38,791 bases of DNA, from positions 1 through 38,791 of the forward strand of contig JAUICN010000018.1 of the NCBI GenBank assembly GCA_030427835.1. The letters are read 5' to 3'. Below are positions 25,208-32,720 of this stretch, one piece after another (the stretch's first letter is position 1; the number at the start of each line of letters is the position of its first letter). This DNA comes from Polyangia bacterium (GTDB lineage Bacteria; Myxococcota_A; Polyangia; Polyangiales; JAUICN01). The notes under the pieces are model-generated. The model had not been told where the DNA came from, searched no databases, and saw only the letters and a list, made by a program, of their open reading frames with translations. The position numbers were made by a program, and so were the translations under genes.

Positions 25208-26757
25208 GGTGTTTCCTGTTGGGAGAAAGTATGGACGGCACCCACGGCTCGCTTCCAGTCCTTGGTCCACTTTTTTCGGGATTGGGAGTCGATTTGTGGC
25301 TCAAAGGTGCGTTCGATGCGGTGGGTGGCCACAATGGCCTGCCTGTCTGGGAAAACCCCCACCGTCAGGCCCGCAAGGTAGGCGGCGCCAAGGGCGGTGG
25401 TTTCCACCTGGGCCGGACGGTCCACCGGGGCCCCAAGAAAGTCCGCCTGCATTTGCATCAGGAGGTTGTTTTTTGCGGCGCCCCCATCCACCCGGAGCCG
25501 GCCAATGGTCATTGGATTGGCGTTTGATGGAATGGCGTCCTTCTGGGACATGTCCTGGGCGGCGGCGGTGGCCAAATCCACCACTTGCAAAGCCAGGCTC
25601 TCCAGGGTGGCCCGGGCCACATGGGCACGGGAACTGCCACGGGTAAGGCCCAACAGGGCACCCCGCGCGTGGGGGTTCCAGTGGGGTGCGCCCAAACCCG
25701 CAAAGGCCGGTACCAGCATGACCCCTTCGGAGCTTTCCACGGAGGCCGCAAGCGCTTCCACCTCGGGGGAGGATTGGATGATCCCCAGTTCGTCGCGCAG
25801 CCACTGTACCGCGGCTCCCGCAATGAACGCACTGCCCTCCAGGGCGTACTCGGTCACACCACCCACCGACCAGGCCACGGTGGAGATGAGCCCAGCGTTG
25901 GACACCACGGGCTCGGTGCCGGTGTTCACCAGTAGAAAGGCACCCGTGCCGTAGGTGCACTTCCCATCCCCGGGTTCAAAACAGGTTTGTCCAAAAAGGG
26001 CGGATTGCTGATCGCCGGCAATGGCGGCGATGGGGATGCCGTCGGGGAGCACACCCACCCCTCGGGTGGTGCCGTAGACCTCCGCGCTGGACCGCACTTC
26101 AGGAAGCACCGACAGGGGCACGTTTAGGAGCTCCGCCATGGAGGGATCCCAGGCGCCCCCAGGCAGGTTGAACAACAGGGTGCGGGAGGCGTTGGACGGG
26201 TCGGTCACGTGCTGGGTGCCGCCCGTGAGTTTGTGCACAAGCCAACTGTCGATGGTGCCGAATGCAAGGGTGCCGGCCCGGGCGCGAAGACCGGCCACGT
26301 TGTCGAGCAACCAGGTGAGTTTGGTGCCGCTGAAGTACGGGTCCAGGGGAAGGCCGGTACGGGCGCGCACTTCGTCGGCATGCCCCTGGGCGCGCAGGGC
26401 CTCGCAAAGGGGGGCCGTCCGGCGGTCCTGCCACACCAGGGCCCGGTGCACGGGTACACCTGTGACCCGATCCCAGAGCACGGTGGTCTCCCGCTGATTG
26501 GTGATGCCAATGCCCTGGCAGGCCTTTGGATTCAGGTGGGAAAGGCCCTCAAAAAGCCTGTCGATGGCGGCGCACATGCTCTGCCAAATCTCTTCGGGGT
26601 CGTGCTCCACCCAGCCAGGCCTGGGGAAGTGTTGGGGGAACTCCACATTGGCTCTCCCGAGCACGCGCCCATCTGTGGAGAGCGCAAGGGCCGTGCTGCC
26701 GGTCGTGCCCTGATCCAGTGCAAGTAGGTATTCCGTGGCCCTGGGATCCACCGCCAT
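25204..26757 (-). CDS. glpK: Glycerol kinase
   Basis: GlpK phosphorylates glycerol to sn-glycerol 3-phosphate with ATP in the cytoplasm. The 517-residue FGGY-family protein has [11 protein letters not shown] at the N-terminus, [11 protein letters not shown] with the glycerol-binding Arg-Glu, [15 protein letters not shown] (FGGY signature 1 with the substrate Tyr), [11 protein letters not shown] with the catalytic Asp, and [18 protein letters not shown] (signature 2). The first loop has Thr where many GlpKs have Arg (TTGST versus TTSSR). The length is normal (about 500). ATG 26757 is 3 nt after the stop of the 689-aa gene, and its own stop overlaps the UPF0158 start. No glpF or glpD is nearby, so its place in this operon is not explained by glycerol metabolism. 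Confidence 0.96.
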   Translation of the reverse strand: MAVDPRATEYLLALDQGTTGSTALALSTDGRVLGRANVEFPQHFPRPGWVEHDPEEIWQSMCAAIDRLFEGLSHLNPKACQGIGITNQRETTVLWDRVTGVPVHRALVWQDRRTAPLCEALRAQGHADEVRARTGLPLDPYFSGTKLTWLLDNVAGLRARAGTLAFGTIDSWLVHKLTGGTQHVTDPSNASRTLLFNLPGGAWDPSMAELLNVPLSVLPEVRSSAEVYGTTRGVGVLPDGIPIAAIAGDQQSALFGQTCFEPGDGKCTYGTGAFLLVNTGTEPVVSNAGLISTVAWSVGGVTEYALEGSAFIAGAAVQWLRDELGIIQSSPEVEALAASVESSEGVMLVPAFAGLGAPHWNPHARGALLGLTRGSSRAHVARATLESLALQVVDLATAAAQDMSQKDAIPSNANPMTIGRLRVDGGAAKNNLLMQMQADFLGAPVDRPAQVETTALGAAYLAGLTVGVFPDRQAIVATHRIERTFEPQIDSQSRKKWTKDWKRAVGAVHTFSQQETP

Positions 26758-26760
26758 GGG

Positions 26761-28830
26761 CTAGCGACCTTTTTGGCGATGGGGCCCAGAATCACGGGAC
26801 CCAGAACGAGAGGACGCAGAATGAGGGGATCCAGGGTGGTGGGGCGTTAGCAGGGCGCGCACCCTGTGATGGGGGCGGTCCTGAGGTGGGCGCTGAGCCA
26901 GCGGGGGCGAACCCCCTGCACAGGTGGGAGAACTACGGTAGGTAGGATCCCTCTCCAGGGCCACGTTTTTGCGATGACGGGCCGCACCCCCACGCCCCAT
27001 GGATTCGAGAAGGGTCGCCGCACGGTGAAGGCAACGGGCGGAGGCGGTCGGGTCTCCCACGGACCACCAGAGATCGGCCACACGATCAAAGCGGGACACC
27101 GCGCGCACCGTGAGGTCGCGCCGGGCATCGAGTTCTGCCAGCTCTTGCAGCACCTCGGGGTCGTCGGCGTTCCAATCCAGCACGGTCATCAGCATGCGTT
27201 CGGCCGCCTCGAAATCGCCCAGGTCCTGGAGGGCGCGAGAGGCGCGCCAGGCCACGGCGGTCCGTGTGGCGGGGTCGTCACTTTCCTGGAGTTGCCGCTC
27301 GGCCACCTGCCGAATGTGGCTTGCGGAACGTTGGGCAATGGCTTCCTCCAGCATGGTCAGGTGCTGCGGGTCCACGTGATTGCGCACCACAGATGCCCGT
27401 TGCAACAGGTAACGCGCCCGGGCGGGGTCGTCGGAACGGGTGACTTGCGCGGCCTGTTGAAGGGCCCAGGAGGCAAGCTCCGTGACCGTTTCCACCCGGG
27501 CGTAACGCAGGGCTCGGGTGGCGAACTCCACACTTGCATCGGGGGCTCCCTGGACTGCGCGGTGGTGGGCCTGGTGGGTGCGTACACATTCGGTGAGGGC
27601 CCGGGCGTGGGGATCCTGACGGAGCCGTGGCTCGAGCTGCTTCCACAGGGGGTGAAAACGGTGGGAAGGATCCACAAGGAGGGATGCGGCAAGGCGCGCC
27701 CACCTTGGGTCCGCCGACGGGGCCAGGGTGGAAGCCCGTGACCGGGAAGGTGGAGCAAAGACTTCGCTTGCCTCGTGCAATGCACGCTGCCCCTCGCCCC
27801 CGAGCGCCAGCGCGCATACGGATTGGGTCTGACGGGCCGCTTCGAGGATATCGAATTCTGCCAGGTCGTCGCTGGGGTGGAAGCGCCCGAGCTGCACCCG
27901 CACCAGGGGGCCTGAAGGGGTGGGTTGCACGTCCAACCGCAGGCCCACACCCTGGGTGCGGGGCAACCGCCAACCGCGACATACCAACGCTTCCTTCCAC
28001 AGGGGGGCAAGCACGTTGCCGTGCTCCCACACACCCTTGGACCCACGCCAGGTCCAACCGAGGCATTTGGCTACCTGGCCCATGCGTTCCCAGGGGGTTG
28101 CGCCAGATCCGGTAGACCCATTGTGGGCAGAGTCGCTGCGGTTGGGGACAGTGCGGTTCGCTGGGGTACCTGATGATGGGGCACCTGATGAATGAACGCC
28201 GGCGGAATGAACGCCGGCGAAATGAACACCGCGCGCCACGGGGGATCGAACGTGGTCGGGGCGGATCCACAGGCCGCGACCCTCCGCCAGGATGTCCGCC
28301 TGGAGCGCGAGGGGGCCCATGGCGTCGCTCAACCCCAGCTCCCAACGGTGGCCTTCCACATGGACGCACCGATGGATTTTCAGGTCTTCCCTGGACTGAC
28401 CAGCTTGGGGCTGACCAGCTTGGGGCAGACCAGTTTGGGGCTGTCGAGCTTGGGGCCGTCCAGCTTGGAGACCGTCGGAAGGGGCGGAACCGTTGCCAAG
28501 AAACGGAAGTAGCTGACCAGGATCGATTTCGTAGGTGGCCGACTCCACGTTGGTACGGACCGTGCGAAAGCGTTGAATGTCACCGCCGGTATTGAGGGGA
28601 AATTGGATTTTGCCGATGGAAAGCGTGAGCTCGGTCAATCGACCCAGGGGAAGATCCAGGGGTTGGCCCAGGGACAGCAGGCCCTGCCCGGCCTGGGCGC
28701 GAAACTGCAAAGGGAGTGCGGGGCGAGCGCGCTCTTCGGAACCGGGAAGTTCGTGTTCACCGGTGTGGGTGCCCTGCCCCAACAGCTGGGGAGCTCCCCC
28801 AAAACGCCCCTTTACTTCGCCTTCCGCCAT
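26761..28830 (-). CDS. Large uncharacterised helical-repeat protein with several tandem-repeat linkers
   Basis: I cannot assign a family to this 689-residue protein. Residues 1-110 are mixed beta-type (LTELTLSIGKIQF). Around 115-150 and 195-235 are low-complexity pentads (GQPQA, GVHSA types) from 15-bp arrays. From about 370 on, the protein is alpha-helical with TPR-like pairs (TELASWALQQAAQV, ARYLLQRASVVRNHV, SRALQDLGDFEAAERML, ASARCLHRAATLLESMG). The last 60 residues are basic and Ser/Pro/His-rich. No signal peptide or membrane segment is visible. The N-terminal region compares weakly in style with the neighbouring 398-aa TPR protein encoded 56 bp upstream, suggesting a pair acting together. 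glpK follows after 3 nt. Confidence 0.6.
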   Translation of the reverse strand: MAEGEVKGRFGGAPQLLGQGTHTGEHELPGSEERARPALPLQFRAQAGQGLLSLGQPLDLPLGRLTELTLSIGKIQFPLNTGGDIQRFRTVRTNVESATYEIDPGQLLPFLGNGSAPSDGLQAGRPQARQPQTGLPQAGQPQAGQSREDLKIHRCVHVEGHRWELGLSDAMGPLALQADILAEGRGLWIRPDHVRSPVARGVHFAGVHSAGVHSSGAPSSGTPANRTVPNRSDSAHNGSTGSGATPWERMGQVAKCLGWTWRGSKGVWEHGNVLAPLWKEALVCRGWRLPRTQGVGLRLDVQPTPSGPLVRVQLGRFHPSDDLAEFDILEAARQTQSVCALALGGEGQRALHEASEVFAPPSRSRASTLAPSADPRWARLAASLLVDPSHRFHPLWKQLEPRLRQDPHARALTECVRTHQAHHRAVQGAPDASVEFATRALRYARVETVTELASWALQQAAQVTRSDDPARARYLLQRASVVRNHVDPQHLTMLEEAIAQRSASHIRQVAERQLQESDDPATRTAVAWRASRALQDLGDFEAAERMLMTVLDWNADDPEVLQELAELDARRDLTVRAVSRFDRVADLWWSVGDPTASARCLHRAATLLESMGRGGAARHRKNVALERDPTYRSSPTCAGGSPPLAQRPPQDRPHHRVRALLTPHHPGSPHSASSRSGSRDSGPHRQKGR
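26782..26841. repeat. Four degenerate 15-bp units at the 3' end of the 689-aa gene
   Basis: Units start at 26782, 26797, 26812 and 26827 and share GG(A/G)(C/T)CCAGAA-like cores. They encode a Ser/Gly/Arg/Asp-rich C-terminal tail. Confidence 0.65.
28163..28237. repeat. Five degenerate 15-bp units in the 689-aa gene
   Basis: Units start at 28163, 28178, 28193, 28208 and 28223. The first two share GGGG(T/C)ACCTGATGA, and the third and fourth share TGAACGCCGGCG with small changes. On the minus strand they encode VHFAG, VHSAG, VHSSG, APSSG and TPANR pentads. Confidence 0.85.
28396..28470. repeat. Five 15-bp units in the 689-aa gene
   Basis: CTGACCAGCTTGGGG at 28396 and 28411 are identical; the copies at 28426, 28441 and 28456 differ by two to four bases. 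On the minus strand they encode LQAGR, PQARQ, PQTGL and PQAGQ-type pentads. Confidence 0.9.
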
Positions 28831-28886
28831 GGACCGGACACCCTACCAGGGATCCGTGGATTGGGGTAGTTTGCCCCGGTCCAGGG

Positions 28887-30083
28887 TCAGGTGGGCGAGG
28901 GCCTGCTTTTGGGCCGGTGGGTCTCGATCACCGTCGGCGGGTCCACTTCCACGGGGTGAGCACCCCGGAACTCGGCCCAGGGAAGACCAAGGGTGTCCTT
29001 AAGGGACGTCATGAGGGCCTGCTCGTCGGGGCTCATGCCCCCCCTGTCGCTGGGGCGGACCGCGTGGCTCTGCACCTCTTCCATGCAGGCCATGGCGGCC
29101 ACGTGGCGATCGGTGGCGTGGAAGGATTTTGCAAGGTGAAAGAGGGCCTGGCGGCGCGGGTGACCGAGGCTCAGCGCACGCCGAAAGTAACCAATGGCCT
29201 CCCCGTGTCGCCCATGGCCCGAGGTGAGTTCGCCGAGCTCGTGAAAGAACTCCGCACCCGCACCCGTGGTGGAGGCGATTTGAACAGCCACCCGCATGGC
29301 ATCGAGGGATTCCTGAATACGGTCCAGTTGGTTGAGCGCGCGTGCCAGGGATCGGAGCCCGCCCAATATCAAACCTGTGGCACTGGGAGGAAGTTGCTCC
29401 AGCTGGTGGCTACGGACCAACATGAGCCCCACGTTGGGCAGGGTTTGAAGTTTCGCCACCACCGAGGCGTGATCGCCCCGTGCAAGATCCAGCTGAGCGG
29501 AGGTGATGGCCTCCAGATCGAGCGTGGGCTCCGGGGTTTGCCAATGCTGCAACTGCCCCTTGAGGCAATCCTGTACCAGCGTGCGAAAATCCGTGAGCCG
29601 TAGATGCTCCGACATTTCGCCCGAACGGACCAACACACGGGGGGCATCCTCCGGGGTGGCGCAGAGCGTTTCCACCGACAGACCAAAGGACACCGACAGG
29701 CGAACGAAGGGCTCCCCCAACCACTCCACCGCGCGCTCCACCCCCTCGGGCACACCCCTGTCCGGCGGGCTTGGAAACCGATCCTCGTGGGTTTCCGCCA
29801 AGAATGCCTGCACAAGCCGCTGACGAAACTCCTGGGCGCTAAACCGCTGCACCTTTTGCTTGGGATCCGCATGTTGCGGCAACGTGAAATGCACGGCGGA
29901 TGCACGGCTCGTGCGGGGCTCCACATCCACCGACACAATCTCGGCCCCCGCCATGGCCGACAGGGCCACAAACGGCGCCCCCAACAGGTCACAAAGCCGC
30001 CCAAACTCCTCGGTAGGCAAAAGCTCATCCAACCAGCGCACTGCCGGGTGCTCGAGCAATGAAATATCCTGACCCCCGTTCAC
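28887..30083 (-). CDS. Uncharacterised TPR-like protein
   Basis: This 398-residue cytoplasmic-looking protein has an N-terminal half that I do not recognise (LLGAPFVALSAMAGAEIVSVDVEP at about 33-56; two beta-rich blocks with VEWLGEPFVRLSVSFG near 120-135). A C-terminal half of helical repeats (about 185-345) includes GLRSLARALNQLDRIQESLDAMRVA, a canonical TPR GRHGEAIGYFRRALSLG, and ALFHLAKSFHATDRHVAAMACMEE. The start is GTG 30083, which overlaps the stop of a 50-codon frame (GTGA). It is the first sizeable gene of the long minus-strand run ending with smc and the globin gene. TPRs suggest protein-protein scaffolding; the partner could be the 689-aa protein encoded next. Confidence 0.65.
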   Translation of the reverse strand: MNGGQDISLLEHPAVRWLDELLPTEEFGRLCDLLGAPFVALSAMAGAEIVSVDVEPRTSRASAVHFTLPQHADPKQKVQRFSAQEFRQRLVQAFLAETHEDRFPSPPDRGVPEGVERAVEWLGEPFVRLSVSFGLSVETLCATPEDAPRVLVRSGEMSEHLRLTDFRTLVQDCLKGQLQHWQTPEPTLDLEAITSAQLDLARGDHASVVAKLQTLPNVGLMLVRSHQLEQLPPSATGLILGGLRSLARALNQLDRIQESLDAMRVAVQIASTTGAGAEFFHELGELTSGHGRHGEAIGYFRRALSLGHPRRQALFHLAKSFHATDRHVAAMACMEEVQSHAVRPSDRGGMSPDEQALMTSLKDTLGLPWAEFRGAHPVEVDPPTVIETHRPKSRPSPT

Positions 30084-30232
30084 CGCAGCAGAGTACCACG
30101 AACCGCCCCGCCCCCGTCACCCATTGCCGATTCGACCCAGGTTCGATTTCGCACTCGACCCAGGGTCGTTTTGGCACTGCAGACTTCAATGATCTCAATC
30201 ACTTTCCCGAGTGTGGCCCAGAAATCCTCCAT
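30080..30232 (-). CDS. Possible 50-residue leader ORF coupled to the TPR gene
   Basis: The frame starts ATG GAG GAT, encodes MEDFWATLGKVIEIIEV followed by a basic stretch, and stops at TGA 30080-30082, overlapping the GTG start of the TPR gene. That overlap is what coupling would look like. However, it runs through two copies of the GACCCAGG repeat, has no clear ribosome site, and matches no family that I know. It may be a relic of a mobile element rather than a gene. Confidence 0.2.
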   Translation of the reverse strand: MEDFWATLGKVIEIIEVCSAKTTLGRVRNRTWVESAMGDGGGAVRGTLLR

Positions 30233-30247
30233 TTGACCCAGGTTGCG
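30131..30247. repeat. Three direct copies of (T/C)TCGACCCAGG-type motif
   Basis: The copies are TTCGACCCAGGTTCGA (30131-30146), CTCGACCCAGGGTCG (30154-30168) and TTTGACCCAGGTTGCG (30232-30247). They are the reverse complement of the two copies at 88-157. A shorter AGGTCAAATTTT lies at 30290-30301 in the other orientation. The flanking DNA is clearly more AT-rich than the genes around it. This may be an eroded IS21-type end or a dispersed protein-binding site. Confidence 0.5.
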
Positions 30248-30450
30248 GCCGAGATCGGGGGGATCTGTGCAGAATTTTGTGTTTCTACTTAGGTCAAATT
30301 TTAAATATTAGAGCAGTTTCCTTGAAATGATTGACAATTCCAACGAAAATTCGACCGCCACAGCCCAGGAGCAGGAGCAGGAGCAGGGAGTACGGTAGAC
30401 ACATTAGGGCCGACCGGACTGAATGCAACGGCGGTGTCTCCGCGCGAGTT
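30248..30450. other. AT-rich intergenic stretch downstream of pheA
   Basis: No convincing gene is visible here. The stretch includes a TTGACA-like hexamer near 30331, without a good -10 partner, and an imperfect GGAGCA hexamer run (30368-30388). On the minus strand the run makes a short Leu-run frame (30294-30404) that looks like a lipoprotein signal with LLGC, but it has no ribosome site and no mature domain, so I do not call it a gene. Confidence 0.4.
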
Positions 30451-31314
30451 CTACGGAGTGCGTAGGGTTTTGGAGGGGTAGGAGCCGAGCACCCGCAGCC
30501 AGCTGGCACGGGATTGGAGCTCTTCCATGGCCTGGGCGGTGTCCGGGTCGGCCACATTGCCCTCAAAATCCAGGTAGAAGATGTACTCCCAGGGCTGGCC
30601 CCGTCGTGGCCGGGACTCCAGCTTGGTCAGGTTGATGCGGTGGTCGTGAAACACCCCGAGGCACTTGAGCAACGCGCCTTCCTCATGTTTGGTGGAGAGC
30701 GCAAGGGAGGTCTTGCAGGGGGTGTCGAGGGAAAAGGTCTGGGGCTCACGGGTCACAATGACCATGCGCGTGTGGTTGTTGGGGGCATCGGCCACATCCT
30801 CTTCCAATAGGGTCAGCCCAAGTCGATCGGCGGCGATGGCACTACCAATGGCCGCCGCGCCGCCTCCTTGCTTCTTTACCTGCTCTAGCGCTGCGGTGGT
30901 GCTCGACGTGGCTTCCGCCCGCGCAGGCTTGAGTCGCTCCAGGAGGGCGCCGCATTGGGCCAGGGCCTGGGGGTGGGAGTACACCACAGAAATATCCGCA
31001 TGCGCGAGCGGGCGCGCCGCCACTAGGCAATGACGCACGGGTTGGAGTTCTTCCCCCACAATCGAGAGACTGGACTGGGCTAATAGATCGTAGGCGTCGT
31101 TGATGGACCCGGCGGTGGTGTTTTCAATGGGCAGCACACAATGGGTGGCACGGCCCTGCCCTACCGCGTCGAGCAGAGCACGGAAGGAGGTCAACCCCTC
31201 GAAACGGGTACCACCCGGCTCACCTTGAAAAAAACGGGTGGCGGCCAAATGGCTGTAGGAGGCCTGGGCCCCCAGGTACACAACGTGCGTTGGCGTTTTG
31301 AGGCTTTCACCCAT
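30451..31314 (-). CDS. pheA: Prephenate dehydratase
   Basis: PheA converts prephenate to phenylpyruvate, committing flux to phenylalanine. The 287-residue protein has a dehydratase domain (about 10-190; YLGAQASYSHLAA, LPIENTTAGSINDAYDLL) and a C-terminal ACT domain (about 200-280) for phenylalanine feedback with LGVFHDHRINLTKLESRP, where ESRP is the ligand-binding motif. There is no chorismate mutase domain, so this is the monofunctional type. ATG 31314 is only 25 bp from the divergent hydrolase-OsmC start, so the promoters must overlap each other's genes. No aromatic biosynthesis neighbours are present. Confidence 0.95.
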   Translation of the reverse strand: MGESLKTPTHVVYLGAQASYSHLAATRFFQGEPGGTRFEGLTSFRALLDAVGQGRATHCVLPIENTTAGSINDAYDLLAQSSLSIVGEELQPVRHCLVAARPLAHADISVVYSHPQALAQCGALLERLKPARAEATSSTTAALEQVKKQGGGAAAIGSAIAADRLGLTLLEEDVADAPNNHTRMVIVTREPQTFSLDTPCKTSLALSTKHEEGALLKCLGVFHDHRINLTKLESRPRRGQPWEYIFYLDFEGNVADPDTAQAMEELQSRASWLRVLGSYPSKTLRTP

Positions 31315-31339
31315 GGAGTTCGGACACTAGCATAGGGAG

Positions 31340-32599
31340 ATGCAACAATCGGTTACCTTCCAGGGCACACAGGGGCAACTTTCGGGAATCCTCCACCAAC
31401 CGGCAGGAGCAGCTCGGGCCACCGCTGTGTTTGCACACTGCTTCACGTGCTCCAAGGAGATGAAAGCCGCGACGCACATTGCCCGCTCCCTTGAGGACCA
31501 GGGGATTGCCACGTTGCGGTTCGACTTCACGGGCTTGGGGGAAAGCGAAGGGGAGTTCGCTGCCAGCAACTTCTCTTCCAACGTGGAGGACTTGGTACTG
31601 GCTTCGGGGTTTCTGCGAGAACAGGTGGCCGCGCCCAAAATCCTGGTGGGTCACAGCCTTGGGGGTGCCGCAGTGTTGGCTGCCGCCCACAGGGTGCCCG
31701 AATGCGAAGCCGTGGCCACCGTGGGAGCCCCCTTTGACCCAGCCCACGTGAGCCACCTGATTCAATCCAAGGATGGGCAGGATGGCGCCAAGGAATGGAC
31801 CGCCACCATTGCGGGCCGCGAGTTCAGGGTGCAACGGCAGTTCGTGGAGGACCTGGAAAAACAATCTCCTGAGGCCTGCGCAAGTGGGCTCGGTCGGGCG
31901 CTGTTGGTGTTCCATTCGCCCCAGGACGAGATTGTGGGTGTGGAGAACGCACGCCAAATCTACGAAGCCGCACGGCACCCCAAAAGCTTTGTGAGCTTAG
32001 ACGGGGCAGACCACCTCCTGCGGCGTGCCGCCGATGCCAAATACGTGGGCACTGTGCTTGCCGCCTGGGCCACACGGTACGTTTCATTGGGCCCCTCTGC
32101 CGCCACCCCACGTGTTGCATCACCCCAGGGCGCAGCGCAGACCGTACCCACAGGTGCATCCGATCTCAGCAAGGGCGACGTGCTTGTGTCGGGCGGTACC
32201 GAACGCTTTCGACAACAGGTGCTTACCGACCGGCACCGGTGGGTGGCCGACGAACCTGAATCCGTGGGCGGTGAGGATTGCGGCCCCGACCCCTACGAAA
32301 TGTTTCTGGCCGCACTCGGCGCCTGCACCAACATGACCCTACGCATGTACGCCGACCGAAAAAAGATTCCACTGACCGCCGTCAGCACCCAGTTGCGCCA
32401 CCGCAAGGTGCACGCCAAGGATTGTGACGCATGTGAAAGCACCGGTGGCATGATCGACGAAATCGACCGGGAGATTGAACTCAAGGGCGACTTTGACGAC
32501 ACCACCCGCGCCCGGCTCATGGAAATCGCCGACCGCTGCCCCGTCCACCGCACCCTGACTTCCGAAACCAGGATTCGAACAGGGGAAAAGCTCGACTAG
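31340..32599 (+). CDS. Bifunctional alpha/beta hydrolase - OsmC family protein
   Basis: This 419-residue fusion joins a serine alpha/beta hydrolase (about 1-250; nucleophile elbow VGHSLGG near 103-109) to an OsmC/Ohr-type peroxiredoxin domain (about 275-415). The OsmC part carries both expected redox cysteines, in LGACTNMTLRM (about 330) and DRCPVHRTL (about 400). An extra KDCDACES motif lies between them. This fusion is a known architecture. OsmC domains reduce organic hydroperoxides through thiols, and the hydrolase may supply or remove acyl groups, but the combined role is not established. The start ATG 31340 is very close to AGGGAG, an unusually short spacing. pheA is divergent 25 bp away, and the HD-domain gene follows after 121 bp. 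Confidence 0.9.
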   Translation: MQQSVTFQGTQGQLSGILHQPAGAARATAVFAHCFTCSKEMKAATHIARSLEDQGIATLRFDFTGLGESEGEFAASNFSSNVEDLVLASGFLREQVAAPKILVGHSLGGAAVLAAAHRVPECEAVATVGAPFDPAHVSHLIQSKDGQDGAKEWTATIAGREFRVQRQFVEDLEKQSPEACASGLGRALLVFHSPQDEIVGVENARQIYEAARHPKSFVSLDGADHLLRRAADAKYVGTVLAAWATRYVSLGPSAATPRVASPQGAAQTVPTGASDLSKGDVLVSGGTERFRQQVLTDRHRWVADEPESVGGEDCGPDPYEMFLAALGACTNMTLRMYADRKKIPLTAVSTQLRHRKVHAKDCDACESTGGMIDEIDREIELKGDFDDTTRARLMEIADRCPVHRTLTSETRIRTGEKLD

Positions 32600-32720
32600 G
32601 CCTGCTTGCACCGAGCCTCCCCACAGGGGGCTTGCGGGATTGGGGGAAAGCCGTAACCTTGGCGGCTCGGGATTTTGATGCGTTGGTTGATGACGTGCTG
32701 AAATTACGTAGGTTTTTGCC

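Noticed and set aside
28163-28470. Possible CRISPR array
   Set aside because: The units are contiguous 15-mers without spacers and are in frame inside a gene; no cas genes are present.
30294-30404. Minus-strand 36-codon frame with a poly-Leu stretch and LLGC lipobox
   Set aside because: The Leu run comes from an imperfect GGAGCA hexamer repeat, there is no ribosome site, and there is no mature domain after the Cys.
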